Source: Rhizopus arrhizus (Eukaryota; Mucoromycota; Mucoromycetes; Mucorales; Rhizopodaceae). From it: 64,000 bases of DNA. The stretch spans positions 1,426,001-1,490,000 of the forward strand of contig JAKZZE010000002.1 of assembly GCA_024220505.1 (NCBI GenBank). The letters run 5' to 3'. Below, piece after piece: positions 34,921 through 45,481 of the stretch. Made by a program: the position numbers and the translations under genes. Each line of letters starts with the position of its first letter. The stretch's first letter is position 1. The notes under the pieces were generated by a model that saw only the letters and a program-made list of their open reading frames with translations, was not told the origin of the DNA and did not search any database.

Positions 34921-35726
34921 CTAAGTCGAGAGCATATTCTCGCGATGAATACGACGAAGCATCAATCTTGCGCGAGCGACGACCTTACCGTGGTAAAAAC
35001 GTTGATCATGGAAAACGACTTTCCAATGAACCCGCCAAATGCTTAACATCATGCAGGCTACTACCGTCATACGGTCAAAATTCGATTGATGCACCGTAGT
35101 GGTTGATGCTGTAGTGGGAGGATTCATGACATCCTGAAGCTGAATGGGATGACTGGGGAACGTGAGGCATGACATGAGTTGCCAAGCGGCTTGTTTCAAT
35201 GGACATGACCACACAAAGTGCTCGTCGGATTCAGGCTGGTTACAGAGCAAACAGGTAGGGGCCAAAAACCGTGCTGGATTCAAACGATACAGGCGTTGTC
35301 TTGACGGAAACCGTTTGTGGTAAATGCGCCATAGGATTGTTCGCGCCTGATGTGGCATGGCACACCGCCAGAAACGATGCCATGATTCGAGGGAAAAGCG
35401 TGGGTAAGTCGGCGGCAATTGTCGATACCGATACGCTTTTGTTGTGAGAGTCGACAAAAGGATCCCATCTGGAAGAAGAGGACTTATCTGTGCTTGGTAA
35501 TTCGGTGGTGGAGCCTCAAAGTAAACAAGGTCACCTGCAGCCTCGCGTGCCGGACGTGAACGCTTGAACTGGTCGAACTCCTCAACTTCGGTGAGAATGC
35601 CAGCTCGCAAAAGGTCAAAATATCGAAGCAAGCTGTTATGGAAAGGCATCCGTCTTTGAATTGGCCGTCGCCGCAGTGAACCCATGCTATGGTCGTAGGT
35701 ACAGTGGCCAGCAAAACCGTTCGCAC
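34921..35726 (-). pseudogene. LINE 3' fragment (end of the RT polyprotein)
   Basis: An open minus-strand frame of 254 codons encodes the C-terminal part of a LINE ORF2. It has FWRCAMPHQARTILWRIYHK followed by CLLCNQPESDEHFVWSCP, the zf-RVT Cys/His motif, then MMLSIWRVHWKVVFHDQRF and the stop at 34921-34923. An A-rich tail (34863-34915 on the plus strand is T/A-rich) marks the 3' end. The RT domain proper is missing, so the copy is 5'-truncated. Related to, but clearly different from, the fragment at 36.4-38.5 kb. Confidence 0.75.
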
Positions 35727-36378
35727 AAAACGTATTTTTTTTTTCTGCGCCTTTTATGACATATTACTTCTATTAAGCGCTACCTATAATTCATATTGCC
35801 TAAAAGTACAAGCTCTTGGCTCCCTGATGACGTATAACACGTCACCCTAAACGCACCCTAAACGGTACTACGGACAATCAAAACTCAAAGGTACATTCGA
35901 ATGGTTTTGCTGCCATGTTTTAGGACTTGGTCGGTTACAGTAAACGCAGTCACTGCACCCTTGTCGCGAACTCACGACTACTGTGGAGGGTGCGTTATAA
36001 AAAATCTAAAACTCAAAAAAACATCATTGACGCCCTCCCATTCGAAGTCACTCGAGATGGGGACGAGTGTTTTGTAAAAATCATGTTTATGAGGAACGGT
36101 GGGGAGTACATAGTGCTACCCACCCGAACTATATTTTATTAACTTCGTTGTTGTAAATAAAAAAGTCCTTCTTGCACCCATACATTAAATTTGGCACTCT
36201 ACGGTTTTGAGTGTTTGAAATTTCATCTTATAGTCAAGGAAAAGCGCCGCTTAAGCATTTTTTTTTTTTTTATAAGGAGGCAAAGCTCAAGTTTATTGAT
36301 GTGACGATATAATCAAGTCACGATAATTGTTTTTGGGTTTTTCAATATTAAAGTATATGCAATAATATATATATATGT
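35727..36378. other. Repeat-rich spacer between LINE fragments
   Basis: It contains a tRNA-like/pol III B-box-like stretch (about 35962-35982, also seen near 22798), a 71-codon plus-strand ORF (35927-36142) with no recognised similarity, and a T13 run at 36259-36271 that could be another retroposon tail. Confidence 0.4.
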
Positions 36379-38551
36379 TTTTTTTTTTTTTGTCGTGGGA
36401 TTGGTTGAGATATGAATGGGTAAGAAGAGCTGTCAATAGTGATTTAGACTAATTCAGTGAGAAAAGAGGTAAGGCACGGTGAGCGCAACCTTGAAGGAAG
36501 AGTTGTTCTCGGTAAGCCTGTCGGATGAGCCTGCGGGCGCTTTGAATGACAATAGACGGAGCAAAAGGTTGATTGTTGAAAATCAGCTGCCAGGTAGCAC
36601 GCCATACAGCCAGTAATATATATCCAATCACTATAGCTGGAGAGACAGGCAAAGGACAACAAATAGGCGGAGGAAATTCCAGATGGAAAAGGGCTTTCTG
36701 TAGTTGGTTTGTCGTCAGAGGCAGAGGACGAAAATACTCATCCCAAACAGTTTGCCAAACGAGCCATTTTTTTGGGCAGTCATAGAGGAAATGTTCTAAA
36801 GTATCCTATCCAGTAGCACACACGGAACATGTATCAAAAGGAAAATAAGATGGTATCAATCGATTCAACAGGGAGCGATGAGGGATCTTGCTGTTGTATC
36901 CACACAACTAGTAAAGTGAACATTCATGGATAAACGAGAGATCTCCGCAATAGCCAACTCTGCCCTGTTGTCCCTATCGGCGTTCCCACGACTATATCGG
37001 AACCTGATTATAACAACGGCAGTTCAATCCAACCTTATTCGATAATTATCGTTAGATCAATAATTTATCTACTTCATTGTCCCTTGATTCGTCAAGAAGA
37101 CAGCGGCTATTGATTATCTACTATCTTTCCTTTATCTTCCCATCCTTCCCACATTATTCTTTTAACCGATCAATTGAAATAGCGGTAAAGATCCAGACAT
37201 CCAAAAAGTATAAATAGCCTCAAATGTTTTTATTAATAAAGCAACATATAATCTTTAGTTTCACAACTATTGTCTTTTTTTAGTTTTTGTCTTTTATTTT
37301 AATACTTGGCAAAACACTTGCGGTGTAAAAGACGATACCAAACATTACGACAGGCATGAGAGACAGGGTAGACCCAGAATTTTTTTCATGCTAATGCTGT
37401 CAGAGGAGATGTGTAAGTTGATGAAGTCAAATCCTGAAGACAAAGGCGGCGGAACTGCTTTGAACACATAGGGCTTGAAGAGGCGCCAGCTAATAAACCC
37501 AGAGCCGAGATAAAAGGAGCGGCATCAATACCATGAGTGAGATCCGGTTTGAAGGGATTAGGCCCTAAATGGGCATAACATGCTGGAATAAATGGACGAA
37601 CAAGAAAGGGAGAAAGCAAAATTGAATTATGTCGTACCATCCGGAGAAAACGACGGGCGAGATAAGGGTGCATCTGGAGTTCGGAATTTGTGCGGGCACG
37701 AAGACGATTAGTAGTAGGGTCAACGAGGTAGACGAGGGACAGACGCAGCTGAGATATCGAGCGTCTCAGTGGTGGAACCGGAGGAGCACGTAATACCCCA
37801 GATATTGGTAATTGAAGGCAGGTATTTGCGTTTACTATTACCGAATGGAAATTATGAGGTAGGCGATCAATAGCTTGGAAGAATAAATGAAAGGGACTGC
37901 TTGACGAGCGCACGTAGGGTGGTCGTAGATCGTGAAAGACAAAGGAAAGCCGATAATCAGCCAAGGGCCAAGTAAACACTGAGGAAGTGGTATCCGACTG
38001 TAAATGATGAAGGAGACAGTCAGCTAGTCGAGATAGGACTACAGAATTACAAATCATCGGCGAAGTCCAAAATGTCGCAGGTGGGCCGATAGGGGCACCG
38101 CTTAAAAGTGGAATGAGCCATCGTAGTTGGAGAGCGTGTTGTTGAATACCAGGATCAAGTACACCAAGGCCACCTGAAGAGCGAGGCAAACACATTGTAG
38201 AAAGGCTGATCTTGGGGAACATACGAAAAGTCAAAAAGGAGGACATTATTCCTTTAAGTTTGCTGATAAAACTGGATGGGACATATGTAAGGCGGAGAAC
38301 GTGCCAAAGCTTCGATAAGACTAAGGTATTCAAAACTGTGACTCGTCCACGTACTGATAGTGATCGCTGTGAATGTAACTGACAAGCTGTTTTGATTTGA
38401 CCAAGCAATTGAGAGAGATGTTCATTGCGTTGTGAGATGGAACTACACAAAGGATAGCCAAGATACGTGGCAGGCAAAGTGGACGAGCGATCGTGCCAAT
38501 GTGTAATACGATGAGCAATTAAGGAAGATCTCCAAGTAACCGAAGAAGATA
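36379..38551 (-). pseudogene. LINE 3' half, interrupted by a solo LTR and cut by Tc1
   Basis: Minus-strand relic of a non-LTR retrotransposon ORF2. From 38551 downward it has the post-RT block YLGYPLCSSISQRNEHLSQL, RSLSVRGRVTVLNTLVLSKL and SSGGLGVLDPGIQQHALQLR, then RNVWYRLLHRK. A 425-bp solo LTR interrupts it at 36892-37316. The frame then resumes with IPHRSLLNRLIPSYFPFDTC, an in-frame TAG, the HFLYDCPKKW zf-RVT end, and LAVWRATWQLIFNNQPF to the stop at 36444. A T run at about 36379-36391 is its poly(A). The 5' side ends exactly at the TA target of the Tc1 element. Confidence 0.75.
36892..37316 (+). mobile_element. Solo LTR (family L), 425 bp, target duplication CTTGC
   Basis: It starts TGTTGTATCCACACAAC and ends CTTGGCAAAACA. 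CTTGC flanks both ends (36887-36891 and 37317-37321). A near-identical copy in the opposite orientation is at 46385-46808. It splits the LINE reading frame, which continues on the far side. Confidence 0.88.
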
Positions 38552-38553
38552 TA

Positions 38554-40192
38554 CAGTAGGTCAAAAAATTGCTGCAAGGAATTGCAAAATACCGGTTTTA
38601 CAGCTGGTTGTCTATGGATACTGCATGAAACTATCTCAAACATTGATTGTTTGTACCTCACTAGAAGGAGCATTTATTCGTCGATTATCTGATATGGGCA
38701 ATAGTTATTGGTGGAATTTGATATTGTTAAAGGGAATTTTATAAACATCCGGCATTTTTTACTTGTTTACATATGTTTGGAATAACAAATTTTAATACGA
38801 CCCAACCGGTTGCTATCATAATTTTTCACATTCTTGACATGATTAGAATGTTGCCAGTATATAAAAGCGCTTACAATTCCTTTATTCTAAATTTTAAATT
38901 TTCTTATCTAAATTATTTCTCTTTTTTACCTTATTACCAATCGCATGCCTAAACGACTGCCAGAAGAAAAAGTAAACGATCTCAAGCAAGCATTAACTGG
39001 ATCCACATCAACGTACGATATTGCTAAGGAGGTTGGAGTACATGAATCAACTGTTAGTAGATACTCTAGGCGGTTGTTTTCAAATAGGACAATGGGCTCA
39101 GCTGGTAGACCTACATTAGTCTCCAAAGTGACGAAACGGCTAATCAAAAGAAAAGTCATTGAAGGGGTTCTAAAGACTGCCAAAGAGGTACACCGGAAGC
39201 TGGTTCAACTTGGCTATGCTATCTCATACCAGTCAGCAATTAACTTCCTGAAATCAATGGAGTTCCATTCTTCAATAAAAAAAAAGAAGCCGTTTCTGAC
39301 AAAAGCTCATATGCAGCATCGATTAGAATGGGCAAAGAAGCACCAGGATTGGACAGTGGAAGAATGGCGAAAAGTCGTCTTTTCTGATGAAACCAAGATC
39401 AACGTATGGGGCTCTGATGGTTGTAAGTATTATTGGAAAAGACCAAGTGATCCTCTTCAACCGCATCATCTAGAGTTTACAGTCAAGCATGGAGGCGGCA
39501 AGTTGATGATGTGGGGCTGCATAACATCTGAAGGACCAGGATATGCTTGTCAAATTTACGATGGGAACATGAACGCGGATGTTTATCAGTATATATTAGA
39601 CACTACACTTCGTGATACTATGGAGTACTACAATTTCAACTGGTCCAACATTTACTTTCAGCATGATAATGATCCAAAACACAAGGCAAAATCCACAATA
39701 GCCTGGTTAGATAATCATCAAGTGCGCTATATTAGCGATTGGCCAGCTCAGAGTCCGGACTTAAATCCAATAGAACATGTATGGCATCAACTGAAGTTAA
39801 AGCTCAGCTGTTACGAACGTAGAGCAAAGAATACGGATGAGCTTTGGGAACGAGTAGAAAAAGCATGGAATGAATTTGATAAAGAACTTTGCCAAAGGTA
39901 TATCGATAGCATGCCGGCAAGAATTCAAGAGGTTATTAATAAAAAAGGAGGACCAACTAAATATTAATAAATAAACCCATTTCGTTCAAATTTTCGTTTT
40001 TTCAAATTTTCAAATTGCGCGCCTCATACTTCCTTCAATACTTATCCAATGGGGCTTAAACTTTTTCGGATTTTTCACGACATGTAGGAAATCTACTATG
40101 TAGAAACAGAAGCAGTTTGTACCATTGTGACAGGATGTACGCTACAAAAACTGAGAAAAATGGATTCCTTGCAGCAATTTTTTGACCTACTG
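38554..40192 (+). mobile_element. Tc1/mariner element T1 (complete, intact transposase)
   Basis: 1639 bp bounded by TA on each side (38552-38553 and 40193-40194). The ends share an inverted repeat of about 29 bp beginning CAGTAGGTCAAAAAATTGC. One uninterrupted transposase ORF (38945-39967) lies inside. It sits in the LINE remnant on the left and six bases from element T2 on the right. A decayed relative is T4 at 54198-55836. Confidence 0.93.
38945..39967 (+). CDS. Tc1/mariner transposase, apparently intact
   Basis: 340 residues, no introns. The N-terminal helix-turn-helix (YDIAKEVGVHESTVSRYSRR, residues about 24-43) binds the terminal repeats; a second HTH follows (TAKEVHRKLVQLGYAISYQS). The catalytic acids are visible: Asp148 in FSDETK, Asp241 in QHDNDPKH and Glu277 in NPIEHVW. 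The last two are separated by 35 residues, so this is DD35E spacing rather than the usual DD34E of Tc1. GSDGCKYYW and KHGGGKLMMWGC are typical family segments. All three acids and full length suggest it could be active and supply enzyme to broken relatives here (inference). Confidence 0.93.
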   Translation: MPKRLPEEKVNDLKQALTGSTSTYDIAKEVGVHESTVSRYSRRLFSNRTMGSAGRPTLVSKVTKRLIKRKVIEGVLKTAKEVHRKLVQLGYAISYQSAINFLKSMEFHSSIKKKKPFLTKAHMQHRLEWAKKHQDWTVEEWRKVVFSDETKINVWGSDGCKYYWKRPSDPLQPHHLEFTVKHGGGKLMMWGCITSEGPGYACQIYDGNMNADVYQYILDTTLRDTMEYYNFNWSNIYFQHDNDPKHKAKSTIAWLDNHQVRYISDWPAQSPDLNPIEHVWHQLKLKLSCYERRAKNTDELWERVEKAWNEFDKELCQRYIDSMPARIQEVINKKGGPTKY

Positions 40193-40198
40193 TATATA

Positions 40199-41834
40199 CA
40201 GTGGGTCAAAAAACTGCACCAACCTAACCTAATTTTTCCGAAATAAGAGCACAGGTCTGTCAGTTTTACAGCAAATATTATGAAACTTGAACCAAACAAA
40301 GCTAATACTATTATAATTTATTGACAGAACTTTCAAAGTCAGACTCTGAGTATACACTTAAAGCGAGCCCAGAAAAAAGCGGAGGTCGGTTGGTGCAGTT
40401 TTTTGACTTTTAAAATAAAAGTGGGTTTGATACGATATGCCCGGACCGAGACCTTTCCGGCATATTTAAATTAGTCTGTGGAGTACCTAGTCACACTGGG
40501 GACCTTAAAATAAACTTTTTTGCAATTTTTTTCCTTTTTTTTTCTTTCCTACTTTACCCAAACGCATCATACATCGCCAGTATCCATCCATCATTAGAAA
40601 TGCCCAAAACGCTTCCATTTGATGTTCAAAACAGTATCAAAGCACTATTAGAAGATAGCGTTGACCCTACAGTCATTGGGAAACGAGTTGGAGTGCATAG
40701 AAATACCGTTAATAGGTATGCAAATAAGTTGATGCATAATAGAATACGTAAAAGCGGAGATAAACAGAGCATTGTGACAGAATCAACGCGTCGATACATC
40801 AAGAGACAAGCACTAACGGGTTATTTGAAGGCTGCCAAGGATGTGCAAATGAAGTTGGAGTAGCTTGGACACCCTATGTCGTATCAATCGGCCATCAATG
40901 TTTTACATTCAGTTGAAGTTTATGCTGAGATCAAAAGAAGAGGCCATTATTGACTGAAAAGCACAAGAAGGCTCGATTGGCATCGGCCAAAAAGCATCAA
41001 TATTGGACAGAACATGACTGGCAACGTGTGATCTTTTCTGATGAGACCAAAATTAACATTTGGGGCTCTGATGGTTGCAAATATTATTGGAAAAAAAAAT
41101 GCGATCGTTTACAGCCCCATCATATCGACGTTACTGTAAAGCATGGAGGTGGTGGTCTCATGTTATGGGGTTGTATAACCAACGCAGGGCCTGGATATAC
41201 ATGTCAGGTCTATGATGGTGCCATGAATTCCGAGCTATACCAAGAAATTCTTGCTACAAGTCTGAAGGACACTATGGAGTACTATGGTCTGAATTGGAAA
41301 ACATCGGTATTTCAGCACGACAATGATCCTAAATATCGATCAAAGGCCACAACACAATGGATGAAAGATAGTGGCATGGTTTACACTGACGATTGGCCAT
41401 CACAAAGTCCAGATCCTAATCCTATTGAGCATGTATGGCATCATTTGAAGTTAAAGCTGAGCATGTATAGTAAGAGGGCGACCAGCATCCATGAACTGTG
41501 GGAAAGAGTCGAAAATGAATGGAATTCATTTACTAAGGAACAATGCATCAAATATATAGATAGTATGTCCGACAGAATACAAGCAGTATTAGCAGAAAAG
41601 GGCGGATTCATTCGATTTTAAGAAAGTCAAAAAACTGCACCAACCGACCTCCGCTTTTTTCTGGGCTCGCTTTAAGTGTATACTCAGAGTCTGACTTTGA
41701 AAGTTCTGTCAATAAATTATAATAGTATTAGCTTTGTTTGGTTCAAGTTTCATAATATTTGCTGTAAAACTGACAGACCTGTGCTCTTATTTCGGAAAAA
41801 TTAGGTTAGGTTGGTGCAGTTTTTTGACCCACTG
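40199..41834 (+). mobile_element. Tc1/mariner element T2 with perfect 212-bp inverted repeats
   Basis: 1636 bp flanked by TA (40197-40198 and 41835-41836). The first and last 212 bp (40199-40410 and 41623-41834) are exact reverse complements as far as I can read. Each 212-bp end is itself bounded by inverted copies of the CAGTGGGTCAAAAAACTGC-type motif (outer) and AGTCAAAAAACTGCACC-type motif (inner). The transposase inside is broken. The element starts 4 bp after the target TA of T1. Confidence 0.92.
40600..41621 (+). pseudogene. Tc1/mariner transposase, one stop and one frameshift
   Basis: The N-terminal part (MPKTLPFDVQNSIKALLED, HTH with GKRVGVHRNTVNRYANK) runs to an in-frame TAG at 40861-40863. 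The frame continues past it (LGHPMSYQSAINVLHS) and then shifts near 40933. It resumes as TEKHKKARLASAKKHQYWTE to the stop at 41619-41621. The catalytic region is preserved: FSDETKINIW, QHDNDPKY, NPIEHVWHH. So only two lesions inactivate it. Length and spacing (DD35E) match the T1 transposase. Confidence 0.9.
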
Positions 41835-41836
41835 TA

Positions 41837-42362
41837 GTCTGACTTAGGCTGGACTGAGATCAATCATAAAATAATAAATAAAGACATCATTAATGACCAA
41901 ACACGACAGACCCACTGTAAGTATAAAAATAAACTATTAGGGCCCCTTTTCCCTTATACCTTCAAAAGCCGCGCATTCGTGGAAAAACCTATGGAGTATA
42001 ATGACAACAACATCAACCTGTCCGAAGAAACAATGGAACTCTTATACAGAGCTTTCGTTAAGAGATTTAGCAAAGAACAAGAAGAAAAACAAGATGGAAA
42101 CCCTTTACCAGTGGAAATCACTGCCGAACTTGATGGAACTAGTAACCAACAACAGGAAGAGAATTTCAAACGACTATGAAAAAACACAAACAAATGTGAA
42201 CAGGGAAAATGGACGACTCCAGAACGAATTAATCCAGAACTGTACAAAGAAATCAGCAGACACAAGATTGACACAATTGAAGCAGTTGCAAAGATTTACG
42301 AAATCAGTGAGACAACGAGATTTCAAGCCAAAACTATTACTGAGATCTATGAAGAATTACAA
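41837..42362 (+). other. Fragment of unknown element between Tc1 copies
   Basis: Plus-strand ORF MEYNDNNINLSEETMELLYR... (from 41979) runs to a stop at 42177-42179. A second frame then continues with ERINPELYKEISRHKIDTIE and AVAKIYEISETTRFQAKTIT up to the end of T3. Acidic and Gln/Glu-rich, no recognised domain. It does not match the gag sequence on the other side of T3, so T3 is flanked by two different sequences. A short CCCACTGTA at about 41909 may be a relic of another Tc1 end. Confidence 0.45.
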
Positions 42363-42364
42363 TA

Positions 42365-43990
42365 CAGTGGGTGAAAAAACTCTAAAAACGTTATGATATA
42401 ACTAGCGTTTTTGGTTGTTCTGTTTTATCAAATAGGTGTATAACCGTGAAATTTTGCACATATGTAGCACTGATAGTAACATATCGTATGCTATATTTTC
42501 AATCTCAGATGGTAAATACTGATCCGGAATCAACTGCTAAAAGGAGACTGGTTTATTTTTAGAGTTTTTTCACTTCCATAAATGTCGGATACATGGACCG
42601 ACCGACAGACTTTGCGGACTTTTATTGACATATTATGAGTCATAAGGACTCCAAAAGTATAAAAAAAGTCATTTTTCTCTTTTTCTTCAAATTTTTCCGT
42701 TTAATTTTTTAAATTTCCTAAACACTTCAATCATGCCTAAATCTCTCTCAGCTGACATCAAAAACGATATAAAGTCCGCTCTACTTGTTGGAAAAGTCTC
42801 TATGGATGTTGCAAACCGTTTTGGGGCTACGTATGCAACAGTTAATAACTATGCGAACAAGTTTTTCCCTAACCGACAGCGTGGACTTGGTGGTAGACCG
42901 ATAGTTGTGTCCACTCAGACGAAGAGATTCATCAAACTTCAGGTTGTACAAGGCCAACTCAAGACTGCGAGGGAAGTACATGATAAACTCATGGAGCTGA
43001 GGTATTCCATATCATACAAAACCGCTATAAACGTATTAAAATCGATGAACTTCTTTTCTGCGATTAAGGTCAAAAAGCCTTTGTTAACCACAAAGCACAT
43101 GAAGAGACGGCTAGCATGGGCCAAAAAGTACCAAAACTGGACTACAGATGACTGGCGACGTGTAGTGTTCTCTGATGAAACAAAATTCAACATTTGGGGC
43201 TCTGACGGATGTAAGTATTATTGGTCAAGACCAGGGGACCTTCTTAAGCCTCACCATATCGACGTAACAGCCAAGCATGGAGGCGGTAGTTTAATGATGT
43301 GGGGGTGCTTGACCTATGAGGGACCTGCGTACGCCTGTCAAATATATGATGGAACTATGAACTCGGGTCTTTACCAGCAAATATTGGACACAACACTTCG
43401 GAAAACAATGGAATACTATGATATGGATTGGTCTACAGCATACTTTCAGCACCATAGAGATCCAAAGCATCGTTCCAAGTCAGCCATCCAATGGCTAAAC
43501 GCTAATAGAATGAGCTATATTGATGACTGGCCAGCTCAAAGTCCTGATCTTAACCCTATTGAGCATCTTTGGCATCATTTGAAGTTGAAGCTATCGTTAT
43601 ATGACAAGAAGGCCAAAGGTGTTCATGAATTGTGGGAAAGAGTTGAAAAGGAATGGAACTCCTTCGACAAAGAAGTTTGCAGAAGGTATATTGACACTAT
43701 GCCTGCACGTATTAAGGCAGTAATCGATGCCAATGGTGGATCTACGAAGTACTAAGTCATCTATAACATAATAAAAGTAAAAGGAAAAAACTCTAAAAAT
43801 AAACCTACAACACTTCCATCGCTTTTGCGGACTGTTAAATATTATTCTGAGATTGAAACTTTCATGAGATGTAACAGAAAGTCAAACAAGCATGTCATAA
43901 AGTTGTTGCATCATCTAAGTCGCAATACATGCTCACAGAGACTAAAAACAGAAAAAATGTCTGACGTTTTTAGAGTTTTTTCACCCACTG
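42365..43990 (+). mobile_element. Tc1/mariner element T3
   Basis: 1626 bp with TA at both ends (42363-42364 and 43991-43992). Terminal inverted repeats match for about 26 bp starting CAGTGGGTGAAAAAACTC. Inner copies of the GTGAAAAAACTCTAAAAA motif in opposite orientation lie near 42548-42575 and 43781-43806, so each end is bracketed by inverted motifs as in T2. On its right it cuts a Ty3/gypsy gag gene. Confidence 0.9.
42733..43755 (+). CDS. Tc1/mariner transposase, full length but missing a catalytic Asp
   Basis: 340 residues, intact frame, stop at 43753-43755. It is colinear with the T1 transposase: HTH (MDVANRFGATYATVNNYANK), FSDETKFNIW with Asp148, and NPIEHLWHHLK with Glu277. The second catalytic Asp is replaced: QHHRDPKH instead of QHDNDPKH puts His at position 241 (codon CAT at 43453-43455). 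The following Asp of the motif (RDP) remains, but its position in the family is not the metal ligand. The protein probably binds DNA without cutting, and might act as a repressor (inference). Confidence 0.88.
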   Translation: MPKSLSADIKNDIKSALLVGKVSMDVANRFGATYATVNNYANKFFPNRQRGLGGRPIVVSTQTKRFIKLQVVQGQLKTAREVHDKLMELRYSISYKTAINVLKSMNFFSAIKVKKPLLTTKHMKRRLAWAKKYQNWTTDDWRRVVFSDETKFNIWGSDGCKYYWSRPGDLLKPHHIDVTAKHGGGSLMMWGCLTYEGPAYACQIYDGTMNSGLYQQILDTTLRKTMEYYDMDWSTAYFQHHRDPKHRSKSAIQWLNANRMSYIDDWPAQSPDLNPIEHLWHHLKLKLSLYDKKAKGVHELWERVEKEWNSFDKEVCRRYIDTMPARIKAVIDANGGSTKY

Positions 43991-44628
43991 TAGGTATTGT
44001 CATCTTGATATATAAGAGCGCTGTTGATATTTCTGGGGATGAATGGGTTGTCCACCATAGCAATTTTACGAGGTCGATTGGCGTTCCACCATCCTTCGGC
44101 ATGGTTTGTCCATTCTTGAAATGATCTGGCGCTGCTTTGGATACAGAATTGCTTGATTTCTCTAAGTAAGCCTGCGCGAAAACGACTTTGAATCAAGGCT
44201 TCATTGTTGATGTTTGCGAGGTCTGAGGCTTCTCGTAATCTGGCCAAAAATATTTGCGGGTGTTCTTGTTCGCCTTGATACATTTCATTAAACTCCAGTT
44301 CGTAACTCTGGATTAATTCCGGTGTAATATAATAGTTTTTGAGTTTTTCCATCACTTGATCATAGGTAATGTCAGGTTTTTCTTGTATTATTACGCGTTC
44401 AAAATAGACCTTGGCTGCTCGACGTAATTGAGATTTGAGAATAATAAGTTTGCGTGAATCACTGTTTGTATTGCTGATGGCAAAATACGATTCTAAGATT
44501 TCTTGAAAGTGACGAAAGTCTTCACCTTCATATCCATAGAATTCAATAAGTCTTGGACGATAGCCTTGATTAGCACTTTGGTTGTTGATAGTTGCCAACA
44601 CGTTTTGTCCTGTAGTAATGCTTGACAT
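43991..44628 (-). pseudogene. Ty3/gypsy gag, truncated by T3 (older element)
   Basis: The minus-strand ORF starts at 44626-44628 (MSSITTGQNVLATINNQSAN). It has the capsid-type region HFQEILESYFAI, AAKVYFERVIIQEKPDITYD, GEQEHPQIFLARLREASDLA and WWNANRPRKIAMVDNPFIPR. It ends abruptly at the T3 boundary. It is about 70% identical by eye to the complete gag at 52404-53678. Upstream are a tRNA-complementary primer site (44765-44782) and an LTR beginning at 44785, so this is the 5' end of an older relative of the adjacent element. Confidence 0.85.
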
Positions 44629-44764
44629 TGTAGCTAGTAGAGTTTCTGATTCTGTTGATAATAAGTTTTTTGAAATTGTTGATGGTAGAATTTTTGATTT
44701 GTTTGATAAAAGGTTTTCTGATATTTGGTTTGAATTGATAATTGTTTGATTTCTTGATTGATAA

Positions 44765-44782
44765 CCCTCGTAGTGACCACCA
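44765..44782 (-). promoter_or_regulatory. Primer-binding site of the older gypsy element
   Basis: In element orientation the 18 bases next to the LTR read TGGTGGTCACTACGAGGG, which would pair with a tRNA 3' end ending in CCA. The same 18 bases occur at 53835-53852 next to the younger element's LTR. I cannot name the tRNA. Confidence 0.7.
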
Positions 44783-44784
44783 AA

Positions 44785-45481
44785 TGTAAAAGTTCGCGTT
44801 CACAGAGTTTGAGTAATTGAGATAGATAAAATATAAGCGCGTTTGCTTGGAATAAAGGTAGTTCTTGACTAAGTAGAATTGATTTCGGTTCTTGTAAGAG
44901 TGACCACCAGATCTTGTTAAGCAGATCAGACTTGAGTTTGATAGAGTAAAAATTAAAAGTAAAAGAATAAAATAAAAAGGGATTACAATGAAGATATATT
45001 GGCTTCAAGGGACTTGTTCGTGCTCGATATGAATAATGTTATTTTATAGGTTGGCTTGTTGTAAGTGAGTTAATTTGAGTAAAGTTTGCTTGTAAAGCTT
45101 GATTGTAAGGTTAAGATTGCCTTGTAAGTTGTTGTTTTATATAGAATTTTAGCGAATGCTTGTTAAGTAGTGACCACCAGATCTTATATGTAAGATCAAT
45201 ACGATGTTTCTTGATAAAATAATATAAAAAGTAAAGTAAAATAAGAGATCAGGAACTTTTATGAGTAAGTTAGCCTGCTTTATTGAGTTAAGTATATAAA
45301 AATATAAAAGAACTTGACTAATTTTCTTCCTTGACTGAATGGTTGGGGATATATATATAATAATAATTTTTTTTTTTTTCATTTTTTGACTTTTTTCACT
45401 TTTCGACTTTTTTCACTTTTCGACTTTTTTCACTTTTCGACTTCTTTCACATTTGCTTCGTGTAACCTCTTTACTGGCTAC
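44785..45481 (-). mobile_element. LTR of the older gypsy element, left part (split)
   Basis: It begins TGTAAAAGTTCGCG after the primer site. It contains two copies (44896 and 45171) of a GTGACCACCAGATCTT motif that also occurs in the younger LTR (45620). The younger element was inserted at a CTAC (45478-45481), and LTR-like sequence resumes at 56075. The outer end, near 56240, is not sharply visible. Confidence 0.65.
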
